DNA from: Uliginosibacterium sp. 31-16
GTDB lineage: Bacteria > Pseudomonadota > Gammaproteobacteria > Burkholderiales > Rhodocyclaceae
Reading direction: 5' to 3'
Assembly: GCF_030730865.1 (NCBI RefSeq)
Contig: NZ_JAVALZ010000004.1
Span: 124,001 to 188,000 of the forward strand
Length of the DNA: 64,000 nt
A model generated the notes under the pieces. The model was not told where the DNA came from, made no database searches, and saw nothing but the letters and a program-made list of their open reading frames with translations. Positions 18,058 through 24,916 of this stretch are shown here, piece after piece; within the stretch, counting starts at the first letter, position 1; each line of letters begins with the position of its first letter. The position numbers were made by a program, and so were the translations under genes.

Positions 18058-18180
18058 CCGCAAGACCCGCCACCAGCAAGGCTTTCCAGTCCACATGTTG
18101 AAAAACCCTCACCCAGCGGGCCTCTCCGGCACACCTGCCTGAAGAAGCCCGCCGGATGCGGCTTCCCAGACACACCTCGC
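18058..18180 (+). repeat. Three tandem units of the 40-41-base interspersed repeat
   Basis: Units at 18058-18098, 18099-18139 and 18140-18180 are each exactly 41 bases. Shared elements: a start of the TGAAGA/TGAAAA kind, a CCGCC or CACCCAG block, a GCGGGCCTCTCC or GCGGCTTCCC block, and a CACACCTGCC-like end. All are in the forward orientation. They lie in the 380-base gap between zwf and the cellulase gene; the remainder of that gap (18181-18394) shows nothing beyond a probable cellulase promoter region. Confidence 0.6.
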
Positions 18181-18394
18181 TGCAAATTTTTCCCCCGACG
18201 GAAATCCGCTCCGGCCAGATCGGCACCGACAGAAGCGTCCCTCCGCCTGCATTCTGCAGTCCGGCTGCCGCAGACGACTGCCTGCAAGGCCGTTGATCCA
18301 CTACTGTTTTCAATCCAAAAAGAACATCCGGATAATCCCGGCAGCCCTGTCAGACCTGACGGGACAACAAAAAGAAAGTTCTCTGGAGACCACC

Positions 18395-19840
18395 ATGCAC
18401 CACACCTTGCGCAGCTTGCTGCTGGCAGGCAGCGTCCTGCTTTCCTCATCCGCCTGGGGCGCAACTGCCTTCGACATCACCAGCAAGATGATGCCGGGCT
18501 GGAATCTGGGCAACTCGCTCGACGCCACCGGCGGCGAAACCAACTGGGGCAACCCGGTCACCACCAAGGCGATGATCGACAAGGTCAAAAGCGCGGGCTT
18601 CAAGACCCTGCGTGTGCCGGTGAGCTGGGATGATTTCACCTCCGGCAGCGGCTACACCATCGCCAGCGCCCGCATGAACCGGGTGGAAGAAGTCGTCAAT
18701 TACGGTCTGGCCAATGGCATGTATGTGATCGTGAATGTGCATCACAACAATGGCTGGGAAGCGCCGACCTACGCCAACGAAGCCGCCGCCAAGGCCCGCC
18801 TGACTGCGCTCTGGCAACAGATCGCCACGCGCTTCAAGACTTACGACAATCACGTGATTTTCGAAGTCATGAACGAGCCGCGCTCGGGCGATGACTGGTG
18901 GGGCAACGACGAGCTATCCACCGTCGTAAACCGCCTGAACGCCGCAGCACTGAGCACCATCCGCGCCACCGGTGGCAACAACGCCAGCCGCCTGGTCATG
19001 CTGCCTTCTTATGTGGCCGGCGCGTACAACCAGCAGCTCGACCGGGTAAAAATGCCTGCCGACAGCATGGTTGCCTTATCGGTACACGCCTATCTGCCCT
19101 TCGATTTCTCGATGGAAGCTGGCGGCACCACGTCCTTCACCAACACCGCCATCCTTGATGAGCTGTTCGCCCGCCTGAACACCATGTTCGTTGCCAAAGG
19201 CGTGGCCGTGGTAATGGGCGAATGGGGCTCGACCAACAAGAACAATTACGCCGAGCGCATCAAACACGCCGAGTACTACGTCAAGGCAGCCGCGAAGGTG
19301 AAGATTCCGGTGATCGTGTGGGACAACAACGCCTACAACCCTGGCGCTGAAGCCTTCGGTCTGCTCAACCGCAGCACGCTGACCTGGACCTATCCGGAAG
19401 TCGTCACGGCCATCATGAAGGGCGCCGCATCAGCCGGCGGCAGCTCATCATCGAGCAGTTCATCGTCCAGTAGCTCGTCGTCCAGCAGTTCCTCAAGCAG
19501 CTCGTCGAGTAGCTCCTCAAGCAGTTCTTCGAGCAGTTCCTCGAGCAGCTCAAGCAGTTCGTCCTCAAGCAGTTCCGGCGGTGGCAGTGGCGTTGTGGCG
19601 AGCTTCACCATCAACAATGATTGGGGTTCGGGCTACTGCGCCAGCGTGAAACTTCAGAACACATCCAGTGCCCCGGTCGTCTGGGCAGCCAGCATCACGG
19701 TTCCGGGCCGCGTCAATCAGATGTGGAACGCAATCTATACGCAGACGGGCAGCACGGTCAGCCTCAGCGGCAACGGGTGGAACAAGACGCTGGCAGCAAA
19801 AGCCATCGACACTTCGATTGGGTTCTGCGCCAACCGCTAG
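18395..19840 (+). CDS. Secreted GH5 cellulase with poly-serine linker and CBM2-like module
   Basis: Endo-beta-1,4-glucanase of 481 residues. A signal peptide (about residues 1-22) leads into a GH5 catalytic domain: PGWNLGNSLDATGGETNWGN, VHHNNGW, acid/base Glu161 in EVMNEP, and nucleophile Glu276 in VVMGEWGS. Residues 350-394 are 45 consecutive serines, then GGGSG and a C-terminal domain of about 80 residues (INNDWGSGYCASVKLQNTSS ... GNGWNKTLAAKAIDTSIGFC) resembling CBM2 cellulose-binding modules. The ATG at 18395 has GGAG with a 7-base spacer. Poly-serine linkers of this type are known from Cellvibrio and Saccharophagus enzymes, so acquisition by transfer is possible. A strong terminator follows. 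Confidence 0.93.
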   Translation: MHHTLRSLLLAGSVLLSSSAWGATAFDITSKMMPGWNLGNSLDATGGETNWGNPVTTKAMIDKVKSAGFKTLRVPVSWDDFTSGSGYTIASARMNRVEEVVNYGLANGMYVIVNVHHNNGWEAPTYANEAAAKARLTALWQQIATRFKTYDNHVIFEVMNEPRSGDDWWGNDELSTVVNRLNAAALSTIRATGGNNASRLVMLPSYVAGAYNQQLDRVKMPADSMVALSVHAYLPFDFSMEAGGTTSFTNTAILDELFARLNTMFVAKGVAVVMGEWGSTNKNNYAERIKHAEYYVKAAAKVKIPVIVWDNNAYNPGAEAFGLLNRSTLTWTYPEVVTAIMKGAASAGGSSSSSSSSSSSSSSSSSSSSSSSSSSSSSSSSSSSSSSSSSSSSSGGGSGVVASFTINNDWGSGYCASVKLQNTSSAPVVWAASITVPGRVNQMWNAIYTQTGSTVSLSGNGWNKTLAAKAIDTSIGFCANR

Positions 19841-19908
19841 AGCCTGGGCCGGCGGCAAGCCGGGCAAGTGCTCCTGCCAGAGACACGCCTCACTCCTGTG
19901 CGGCACAG

Positions 19909-19942
19909 ACGGGCCAGCCCTTCGGGGCTTGGCCCGTTTTCT
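19909..19942 (+). terminator. Terminator of the cellulase gene
   Basis: Stem ACGGGCCAGCCC / GGGCTTGGCCCGT with one bulge and a TTCG tetraloop, followed by TTTTCTTT. About 70 bases after the stop codon. Confidence 0.88.
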
Positions 19943-19968
19943 TTGCCACAGGGGCTGAAAAGCCCTTA

Positions 19969-19997
19969 TTGACTATATCGCCATATGGTTATATATT
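19969..19997 (+). promoter_or_regulatory. Sigma-70-type promoter of the DUF4395 gene
   Basis: TTGACT (19969-19974), a 17-base spacer, and TATATT (19992-19997), in an AT-rich island right after the cellulase terminator and 33 bases before the DUF4395 start. Confidence 0.7.
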
Positions 19998-20029
19998 GCA
20001 CACACCCTACAGTATTTCAGGAGTTTTCA

Positions 20030-20452
20030 ATGCTGCGCTTCGATGTCCCTCCGGTCTGGTCCAACGCCGCCCGTCTCGACGGCCTCACCACTTTCGCGAT
20101 CTGTGCCGCCGCGCTGCTCGGCTTTCCGTATCTGGTGCCCGTGCTGATGGTGCAAGGGCTGGTGCGCGGTTTCTTCGGCCACTCGCGCTGCCCTTCACAT
20201 CGTCTGTACACAGCGCTGCTGCAGAAGCTTGGCGCTGCCGGCAAGAAGGAAAACGCAGGGGCCAAGATGTTCGCCAACAAGCTGCTGTTCATTGCCAGCA
20301 CGGTCGCCACCGGTCTGTATCTGGCCGGCAGCGGCATGTGGGTTGTGCCGGTGTCGGTGCTGCTGGTGTTTTCCTTCCTCGAAGCCGCCGCGTCCTTCTG
20401 TGCCGCATGCTGGGCCTACACGCTGTGGTATCAGCTGCGCGGACAGAACTAG
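20030..20452 (+). CDS. DUF4395-domain membrane protein
   Basis: 140-residue integral membrane protein with about four hydrophobic segments, matching the DUF4395 pattern: RFDVPPVWSNAARLDGLTTF, a first membrane pair (AICAAALLGFPYLVPVLMVQ), the VRGFFGHSRCPSHRLY loop with Cys and His, and a C-terminal EAAASFCAACWAYTLWY helix. The function is unknown; homologues often neighbour thiol or sulfur-transfer proteins, but none is seen here. AGGAG lies 6 bases before the ATG at 20030, a good promoter precedes it, and a repeat-derived terminator follows, so it is a single-gene unit. Confidence 0.82.
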   Translation: MLRFDVPPVWSNAARLDGLTTFAICAAALLGFPYLVPVLMVQGLVRGFFGHSRCPSHRLYTALLQKLGAAGKKENAGAKMFANKLLFIASTVATGLYLAGSGMWVVPVSVLLVFSFLEAAASFCAACWAYTLWYQLRGQN

Positions 20453-20458
20453 GCCCCT

Positions 20459-20578
20459 TGAAGACCCGCCCCCAGCAAGCCTCTCCCGGCATACCGCCCG
20501 GAGAGGCTTTGTTTTTGCGGCCATCCCGGCAGGCATGCTGAAGAAGTCCGCCCCATGCGGTGCTGCGGGCATACCGCG
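20459..20578. repeat. Interspersed repeat cluster: forward, overlapping reverse, forward
   Basis: Forward units lie at 20459-20498 (TGAAGACCCGCCCCCAGCAA...) and 20539-20578 (TGAAGAAGTCCGCCCCATGC...), exactly 80 bases apart. Between them a degenerate reverse unit (20488-20527) and the 11-base core GGCAGGCATGC (20528-20538) give the same head-to-head layout seen near 23.9 and 28.2 kb. Part of it forms a terminator (20477-20516). Confidence 0.62.
20477..20516 (+). terminator. Rho-independent terminator built from the interspersed repeat
   Basis: Ten-base stem AAGCCTCTCC / GGAGAGGCTT with a 13-base loop, followed by TGTTTTT. The two arms are the CTCTCC blocks of opposed repeat units. It ends the DUF4395 transcript, 25 bases after the stop. 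Confidence 0.72.
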
Positions 20579-20613
20579 TTCATCGCTTCAGGCTGGCTTT
20601 TGCTCTTTGGCGT

Positions 20614-20636
20614 AATTATGATGAACCCACATAATT
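20614..20636. promoter_or_regulatory. Inverted repeat upstream of the ATPase gene, possible operator
   Basis: AATTATG and its perfect complement CATAATT, 9 bases apart, sit 19-41 bases before the ATG at 20655. This AT-rich patch in a GC-rich context may be a repressor site overlapping a promoter. No regulator gene is adjacent. Confidence 0.4.
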
Positions 20637-20654
20637 CACCATAAAGGCGAGGCG

Positions 20655-21743
20655 ATGGCCGCTCAGGATTACTGGCACTATCCGCGCACCGCGCTGGCGG
20701 ACTCGGTGCTGATGGCCTTCGACAGTGGCCTGTCGCACGCCCTGACCATGTTCGCGCCGCGCCGCATGGGCAAGACCGAATTCCTCCTCAAGGACATCGC
20801 GCCGCGCGCCGAGGAGCACGGCTGGCGGGTTTTCTACCACTCCTTCATGACCGATGGCGACGAGGCCGGCGAGGTCTTCCGCCTGTCGCTGGCCGAATTC
20901 GCGGCCGGGCGCATGAAGAGCTGGCTCAAGCCGCTGACCGCCCGCGTCTCGGCCGAACTGCTGGGGGTTAAGGCCGAATTCGCCAGCCAGCCCGCCAGCC
21001 CCCAGCACTCGCTGACCGAAATCGTCCAGGCGCTGGCCAGCGCCGGCAAGACCATCCTGCTGCTCGACGAAGCCCAGATCCTCACCCGTCTGCCGCGCAA
21101 CGAAGAGCTGCTCGGTGGCCTGCGCACCGGACTGGACATCAACAAGGACCAGCTCAAGGTACTGTTCACCGGCTCGTCGCGCGAGGGCCTGCGGCGCATG
21201 TTCTCGGAAGCGCGCGCGCCCTTCTTCCACTTCGGCACCAACATCGAATTGCCCACGCTGGAGCGCGGCTTCTGCGTGCATCTGGCCGAGGCCTACCGGC
21301 GCTCCACCGGCCGGCCGCTGGACGAGTGGCGGCTGTGGGAAGAGTTTGAAGCCATGGGCCATGTGCCGGGCCGCCTGCGCGCCGTGGTCGAAGCGATGGT
21401 ACTGAACGCCGAGCTCACGCTCGCCGAGGCCGTCGCCCTGAAGGTGCACGACATCCACGACGAGGTGCAGTACGCCAAGATCCTCAAGGCCCTGCCGCTG
21501 CTCGACCGCCTGGTGCTGCAGGCCGTACTCGCCAGTGCGCCGCTGTTTGCCGAAGACACGCGCACGCGCATCGGCATCACCCTGGGCAGCCCGCCACCGA
21601 GCACGACCGCCGTACAGTCTGCCGCCGAACGCCTGTTGCGCGACGAGCTGATCACCCGTCGCGAACGCGGCCAGTACGAAATTTCCGACCCCGGCTTTGC
21701 GCAGTGGCTCAATGCCCTCGCCACGACCAAGGAGCACCCATGA
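20655..21743 (+). CDS. AAA-type ATP-binding protein (archaeal-ATPase-like)
   Basis: 362-residue cytoplasmic P-loop ATPase. The Walker A is the APRRMGKTE form (about residues 36-44), close to the GxRRxGKT motif of the archaeal ATPase/STAND-type family, with Ala in place of the first Gly. Walker B is ILLLDEAQIL (near 136-145) and a sensor-like LKVLFTGSSREGL follows. The last 100 residues (KILKALPLLDRLVLQAVLAS ... YEISDPGFAQWL) look like a winged helix. Such proteins occur with toxin, transposition or regulatory functions, but here none is evident. It overlaps the AsmA-like gene by 4 bases (ATGA), so the two are coupled. Confidence 0.8.
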   Translation: MAAQDYWHYPRTALADSVLMAFDSGLSHALTMFAPRRMGKTEFLLKDIAPRAEEHGWRVFYHSFMTDGDEAGEVFRLSLAEFAAGRMKSWLKPLTARVSAELLGVKAEFASQPASPQHSLTEIVQALASAGKTILLLDEAQILTRLPRNEELLGGLRTGLDINKDQLKVLFTGSSREGLRRMFSEARAPFFHFGTNIELPTLERGFCVHLAEAYRRSTGRPLDEWRLWEEFEAMGHVPGRLRAVVEAMVLNAELTLAEAVALKVHDIHDEVQYAKILKALPLLDRLVLQAVLASAPLFAEDTRTRIGITLGSPPPSTTAVQSAAERLLRDELITRRERGQYEISDPGFAQWLNALATTKEHP

Positions 21744-22834
21744 AATCCCGCAAACTCCGCCTCACCCTGTTGATCGGCCTGCCCCTGCTGGCGGTCGTGC
21801 TGGTCGCCGGCTACTTCGCCGCGCTGCACCTCCTCAAGCAGCAGATCACCGCCGCGCTGGGCCAGACCGGCGAAGTGCGCGAAATCCGCGTCAGCCTCGC
21901 CCACATCGAGATCGACGGTCTGCGCATCAAGGCCAGCCGGGCCGGCTGGCCGGGCGCGGACGAACTGCGTGCCGAACGCGTCAGCGTCGTGCCGGATCTG
22001 CGCAGCCTGCTTTCCGACACGATCATCGTCAGCTCGATCACGGTTGAAGACGCCGCGCTGACCGTGCTGCGCGCCCGTGACGGCATCAAGATCCTGCCCG
22101 CCCTGCTGGATGCGCCGGGCAAGCGCAAAACAAAAAAGGATGAAGCGCCAGCCGCCGAAGCCAGCGGCCCGAAAATCCGCATCGGCCGCTTCAGGCTCAG
22201 CAACAGCCGCATCGATTTCTTTGACGCCACCGTCGCGGCCAAGCCTCTGCACATTCCGCTGGACCAGATCGAACTCAGCCTGGACGATCTGCTCCTGCCG
22301 GCCATGAGCGACAAGGCCCGCCTGAGCATGCAGGCCCGCGTCGCCAGGCAAGGCACGCTGGCGCTGGACGGCGATCTGGTGCCCGCCAACATGGATTCGA
22401 ACCTGAAGCTGAAGCTCGCCGGCGTGCCGCTCAAACTGGTCGAACCCTATCTTTTCAAGGGCAAGGCGGGCGAGATCAAGTCCGGCACCCTGGCGCTGGA
22501 TCTGCACTCGAAAGTCGTCAAGCGCCAGCTCAAGGCACCGGGCCACATGAGCCTGCACCAGCTCGAACTTGGCGGACTCTCCGGCCTGGCCCGCGAAGCC
22601 GCAGCCGCGTTTGCCCGTGCCAAGGGCGTGGATGCCGACACCCGCCGCCCGGTGGATATGGACTTCACCCTGCAGGGCAATCTGGACGATTCGCGCTTCT
22701 CGCTCAACGACACCATCTATGCGCAGGGCGGCCTGGCCGTGCTGAAACTGATCGGCATCGGCAGCGCGTCCGGCAGCAGCGACAAATCCGGCAGCGGGCT
22801 GGGCGATACGATCAAGGGCTGGTTTGGCAAGTGA
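21740..22834 (+). CDS. AsmA-like/DUF748-type inner-membrane-anchored protein
   Basis: 364-residue protein with an N-terminal membrane anchor (LRLTLLIGLPLLAVVLVAGYFAAL, about residues 6-29) and a large periplasmic part made of repetitive beta segments, for example VREIRVSLAHIEIDGLRI, IRIGRFRLSNSRIDFFD and SGTLALDLHSKV. This is the style of AsmA/DUF748 proteins, which are thought to form bridges for lipid movement or outer-membrane assembly. It is short for the family. The start at 21740 overlaps the upstream ATPase stop. A link between the ATPase and a lipid-bridge protein is not known to me and would be novel if real. Confidence 0.75.
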   Translation: MKSRKLRLTLLIGLPLLAVVLVAGYFAALHLLKQQITAALGQTGEVREIRVSLAHIEIDGLRIKASRAGWPGADELRAERVSVVPDLRSLLSDTIIVSSITVEDAALTVLRARDGIKILPALLDAPGKRKTKKDEAPAAEASGPKIRIGRFRLSNSRIDFFDATVAAKPLHIPLDQIELSLDDLLLPAMSDKARLSMQARVARQGTLALDGDLVPANMDSNLKLKLAGVPLKLVEPYLFKGKAGEIKSGTLALDLHSKVVKRQLKAPGHMSLHQLELGGLSGLAREAAAAFARAKGVDADTRRPVDMDFTLQGNLDDSRFSLNDTIYAQGGLAVLKLIGIGSASGSSDKSGSGLGDTIKGWFGK

Positions 22835-23138
22835 GCGCCTGAACGCGCGCGCCGCGACGCATGCCCCGCCCTGATTGATCCGGCCAGAGTTTGTTTGAAG
22901 CCCGTTCGGCACGAACGGGCTTCAGGACGCAAGGCTCAAACTTGATCGGGCCGGATCTGTCGTCGCGCCGTCGGCACCCCCAGAATCGACCACTCGCCGA
23001 CAACACGCGAAAGTGACGAATTGTGCAGGTAGACTGCCCAAAAACGTCACTTCCTGTTGATCATGCGGGCTCCGGAAATACAGCCGTCGCACAGTTGATC
23101 TCAGGCAGCACACCGAGATGTCACGCGAAGGCCAAACC
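22835..23138. other. Intergenic gap with a perfect hairpin
   Basis: 304 bases without a credible gene. A 12-base perfect stem (GAAGCCCGTTCG / CGAACGGGCTTC, 22897-22923) with a 3-base loop is the only clear structure. The rest shows no obvious repeat copy; the promoter of the paralogue pair presumably lies in 22950-23120. Confidence 0.6.
22897..22923. terminator. Strong hairpin after the AsmA-like gene
   Basis: Perfect 12-base stem with a GCA loop, about 60 bases after the stop codon. It lacks a downstream T run on the plus strand, so it may end transcription weakly or protect the mRNA 3' end. Confidence 0.5.
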
Positions 23139-23450
23139 ATGATCAATTCCCTGAGAACCCTGTTGGGTATCCGCACCAAGCGCCAGCCACTCCCGATCAC
23201 GTCAGCCCCCAGGCCGGGCGCCAGCATCGTGAAAGGGGATTACCGGATCAAGACGAATCAACCCTGTGACGGCGAACTGTGGGACTGGCTGCTGCTGATG
23301 GGCTGGCGCGTTTCATCGGTGCGCAACGATCGTCGCGGCTACCAAGAGATGCCTGCCGACACGATCACCCGCCTCAAAGCCGCCAGCATCGAAAGCCGCT
23401 CTGCCGTACTCGATGCGCTGAGTGCAAAAGCCAGCAGGCAGGCCGCCTGA
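23139..23450 (+). CDS. Unrecognised small basic protein, first of a tandem paralogue pair
   Basis: 103-residue cytoplasmic-looking protein that I do not recognise. Features: a basic start (MINSLRTLLGIRTKRQPLPI), an aromatic-hydrophobic core CDGELWDWLLLMGWRVSSVR, then NDRRGYQEMP and a helical C-terminus. It shares about half its residues with the protein encoded immediately downstream, so the two arose by tandem duplication. GAAGG lies 7-8 bases before the ATG at 23139; an in-frame ATG at 23118 is less well supported. No signal peptide or membrane segment is seen. Confidence 0.72.
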   Translation: MINSLRTLLGIRTKRQPLPITSAPRPGASIVKGDYRIKTNQPCDGELWDWLLLMGWRVSSVRNDRRGYQEMPADTITRLKAASIESRSAVLDALSAKASRQAA

Positions 23451-23487
23451 AAATCCGACGCAAGCCGATACAGACCAGGACGCGACG

Positions 23488-23829
23488 ATGAAGAATTTTT
23501 TCCGGCGACTGCTCGGCATCCGGACCAAGCGCCGGGCGCTCCCGATCACCCCGGTGCCGCCGACGGGAACCACCATCACCCGGAACGGCTTCAAGATCAA
23601 GGTCACCCAGACCTGCAGCCCGGAATTGTGGGACTGGCTGCTGCTGTCAGGCTGGCGGGTCGTTCCGGTGCGGCATGATCGCCGCGCCGGCACCACCCTG
23701 CCGGATGCCGCCATGCACATGCTGAACGCCGCTGGCGTCGAGCAGCGGGAGCATGTGATGGGCACCCTGCTGTCCTCCGCAAACCGCTCCCGCAAGGCCA
23801 GCCCCGCAAGGGCTCCGGCACGGCGCTAA
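23488..23829 (+). CDS. Unrecognised small basic protein, second of the tandem paralogue pair
   Basis: 113 residues, paralogue of the upstream gene. Shared blocks are LLGIRTKR, LPIT, the ELWDWLLL core followed by GWRV and VR.DRR, and an AA..E.R helix. It differs by a longer, very basic C-terminus ending RKASPARAPARR. An AGGA lies about 9 bases before the ATG at 23488, and the 37-base gap to the first copy implies one transcript. Conservation of the W-D-W-L-L-L core between copies suggests both are functional. Role unknown; nucleic-acid binding is a guess from charge. Confidence 0.72.
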   Translation: MKNFFRRLLGIRTKRRALPITPVPPTGTTITRNGFKIKVTQTCSPELWDWLLLSGWRVVPVRHDRRAGTTLPDAAMHMLNAAGVEQREHVMGTLLSSANRSRKASPARAPARR

Positions 23830-23885
23830 GGCGCAGGCAGTAAAGCAACTCCTGCCTGCAAAGCCGCGCCTGACAAGCCTCTACA

Positions 23886-23975
23886 GCACGCATCCACGGA
23901 CATCGCCAGCTGGCACCACTCTTCAGGCATGCGCACTCAAGACGCCCGCCAGATGCGGCTTTACAAGCAGCTCGC
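23886..23975. repeat. Interspersed repeat pair in head-to-head orientation
   Basis: Reverse unit 23886-23925 (ends CACTCTTCA), an 11-base spacer GGCATGCGCAC, and forward unit 23937-23975 (TCAAGACGCCCGCCAGATGC...). Same architecture and spacer length as the pair at 28147-28237, though more degenerate. Lies between the convergent paralogue pair and the YqaA gene. Confidence 0.6.
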
Positions 23976-23987
23976 TTTTCAAATTCT

Positions 23988-24416
23988 TCACGCCAGCCAG
24001 TGCAGGGTCAGCGCCGCCAGCACGAGGTAGCGCAGAAATTTGGCCACGCCAACGATCGCGATGAATGACAGGAAGGGCTCGCGCAGCACGCCCGCCACCA
24101 GGGTCAGCGGATCGCCGATCACCGGCAGCCAGCTCAGCAGCAGGCTCCAGCGCCCCCAGCGGTGATACCAGCGCTGCGCCCGCGCCAACGCCGCTGGCCC
24201 GACCGGAAACCAGCGCCGCTCACGAAAACGCTGCAGCGAACGCCCCAGCCACCAGTTGATCGCCGAGCCCAGTACATTGCCAAGCGTCGCCACCGCGATC
24301 AGCGCCCACACGGGCTGATTGCCCGCCAGCAGAAGGCCTGCGAGCAGCAGTTCGGATTGAGCCGGAATCAGGGTCGCCGCCAGCAGCGCCGCAGCGAAAA
24401 GCGAGAGATAGGCCAT
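23988..24416 (-). CDS. YqaA family (DedA/SNARE-associated type) membrane protein
   Basis: 142-residue inner-membrane protein with four hydrophobic segments. It starts MAYLSLFAAALLAATLIPAQSE, has the NVLGSAINWWLGR motif and the WSLLLSWLPVIGDPLTLVAGVLR segment typical of the YqaA/VTT-domain proteins, which are related to DedA flippases for undecaprenyl phosphate. Function of YqaA itself is not established. It follows ybaK by 8 bases on the same strand, so it is probably the last gene of the upp-FKBP-ybaK-yqaA run. Confidence 0.86.
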   Translation of the reverse strand: MAYLSLFAAALLAATLIPAQSELLLAGLLLAGNQPVWALIAVATLGNVLGSAINWWLGRSLQRFRERRWFPVGPAALARAQRWYHRWGRWSLLLSWLPVIGDPLTLVAGVLREPFLSFIAIVGVAKFLRYLVLAALTLHWLA

Positions 24417-24424
24417 CCGCCCGC

Positions 24425-24907
24425 TCAGGCCATCGCGTCAACCAGCTCTGGCTTGAGAATGTCCGCCAGCACCTGTGGTGCAATGCCGATCAGGTAGCCG
24501 CGCTTGCCGCCATTGATATAGATCTGCGGCAATTCGAGAATGCTCTGCTGCACATACACCGGCATGGCCCGCCGGGTGCCGAAGGGACTGGTGCCGCCCA
24601 CCATGTAGCCGGAGTGGCGATTGGCCACTTCCGGCGCACACGGGTGGATCTGCTTCACGCCCAGATGACGCGCGAGGTTCTTGGTCGAGACCTCGCGGTC
24701 GCCATGCATCAGCACGATCAGCGGACGCTTCGCCTCGTCTTCCATGATCAGGGTCTTGATCACGGCATGCTCAGCAACGCCCAGCTCGCGGCTGCTCACC
24801 GCCGTGCCGCCCTTCTCCTCGTAGTCGTAGAGATGGTCGGACCATTCGGCCTTGTGCTCGCGCAGCACACGGATCGCGGCGGTGACGGGGGCTTTGCTGT
24901 CTTTCAT
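24425..24907 (-). CDS. ybaK: Cys-tRNA(Pro) deacylase YbaK/EbsC
   Basis: 160-residue trans-editing enzyme that hydrolyses Cys mischarged onto tRNA-Pro. The product matches the YbaK fold: PVTAAIRVLREHKAEWSDHLYDY at the start, the conserved lysine segment (VIKTLIMEDE), and C-terminal VGGTSPFGTRRAMPVYVQQS with the GxxSPFG loop. The ATG at 24907 fits the family length; no strong ribosome site precedes it. An inverted-repeat pair of unknown function (24917-25012) separates it from the FKBP gene upstream. Confidence 0.93.
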   Translation of the reverse strand: MKDSKAPVTAAIRVLREHKAEWSDHLYDYEEKGGTAVSSRELGVAEHAVIKTLIMEDEAKRPLIVLMHGDREVSTKNLARHLGVKQIHPCAPEVANRHSGYMVGGTSPFGTRRAMPVYVQQSILELPQIYINGGKRGYLIGIAPQVLADILKPELVDAMA

Positions 24908-24916
24908 GGATTTGCT

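Noticed and set aside
18058-18180. CRISPR array
   Set aside because: The 41-base units are contiguous and degenerate with no unique spacers and no cas genes nearby.
19390-19617. Minus-strand frame encoding an L/E heptad-like repeat
   Set aside because: It is only the complement of the poly-Ser linker codons (TCN/AGY), so the coiled-coil look is an artefact.
21293-22912. Minus-strand open frame of about 540 codons
   Set aside because: Antisense to the ATPase and AsmA-like genes; low-complexity product and no ribosome site.
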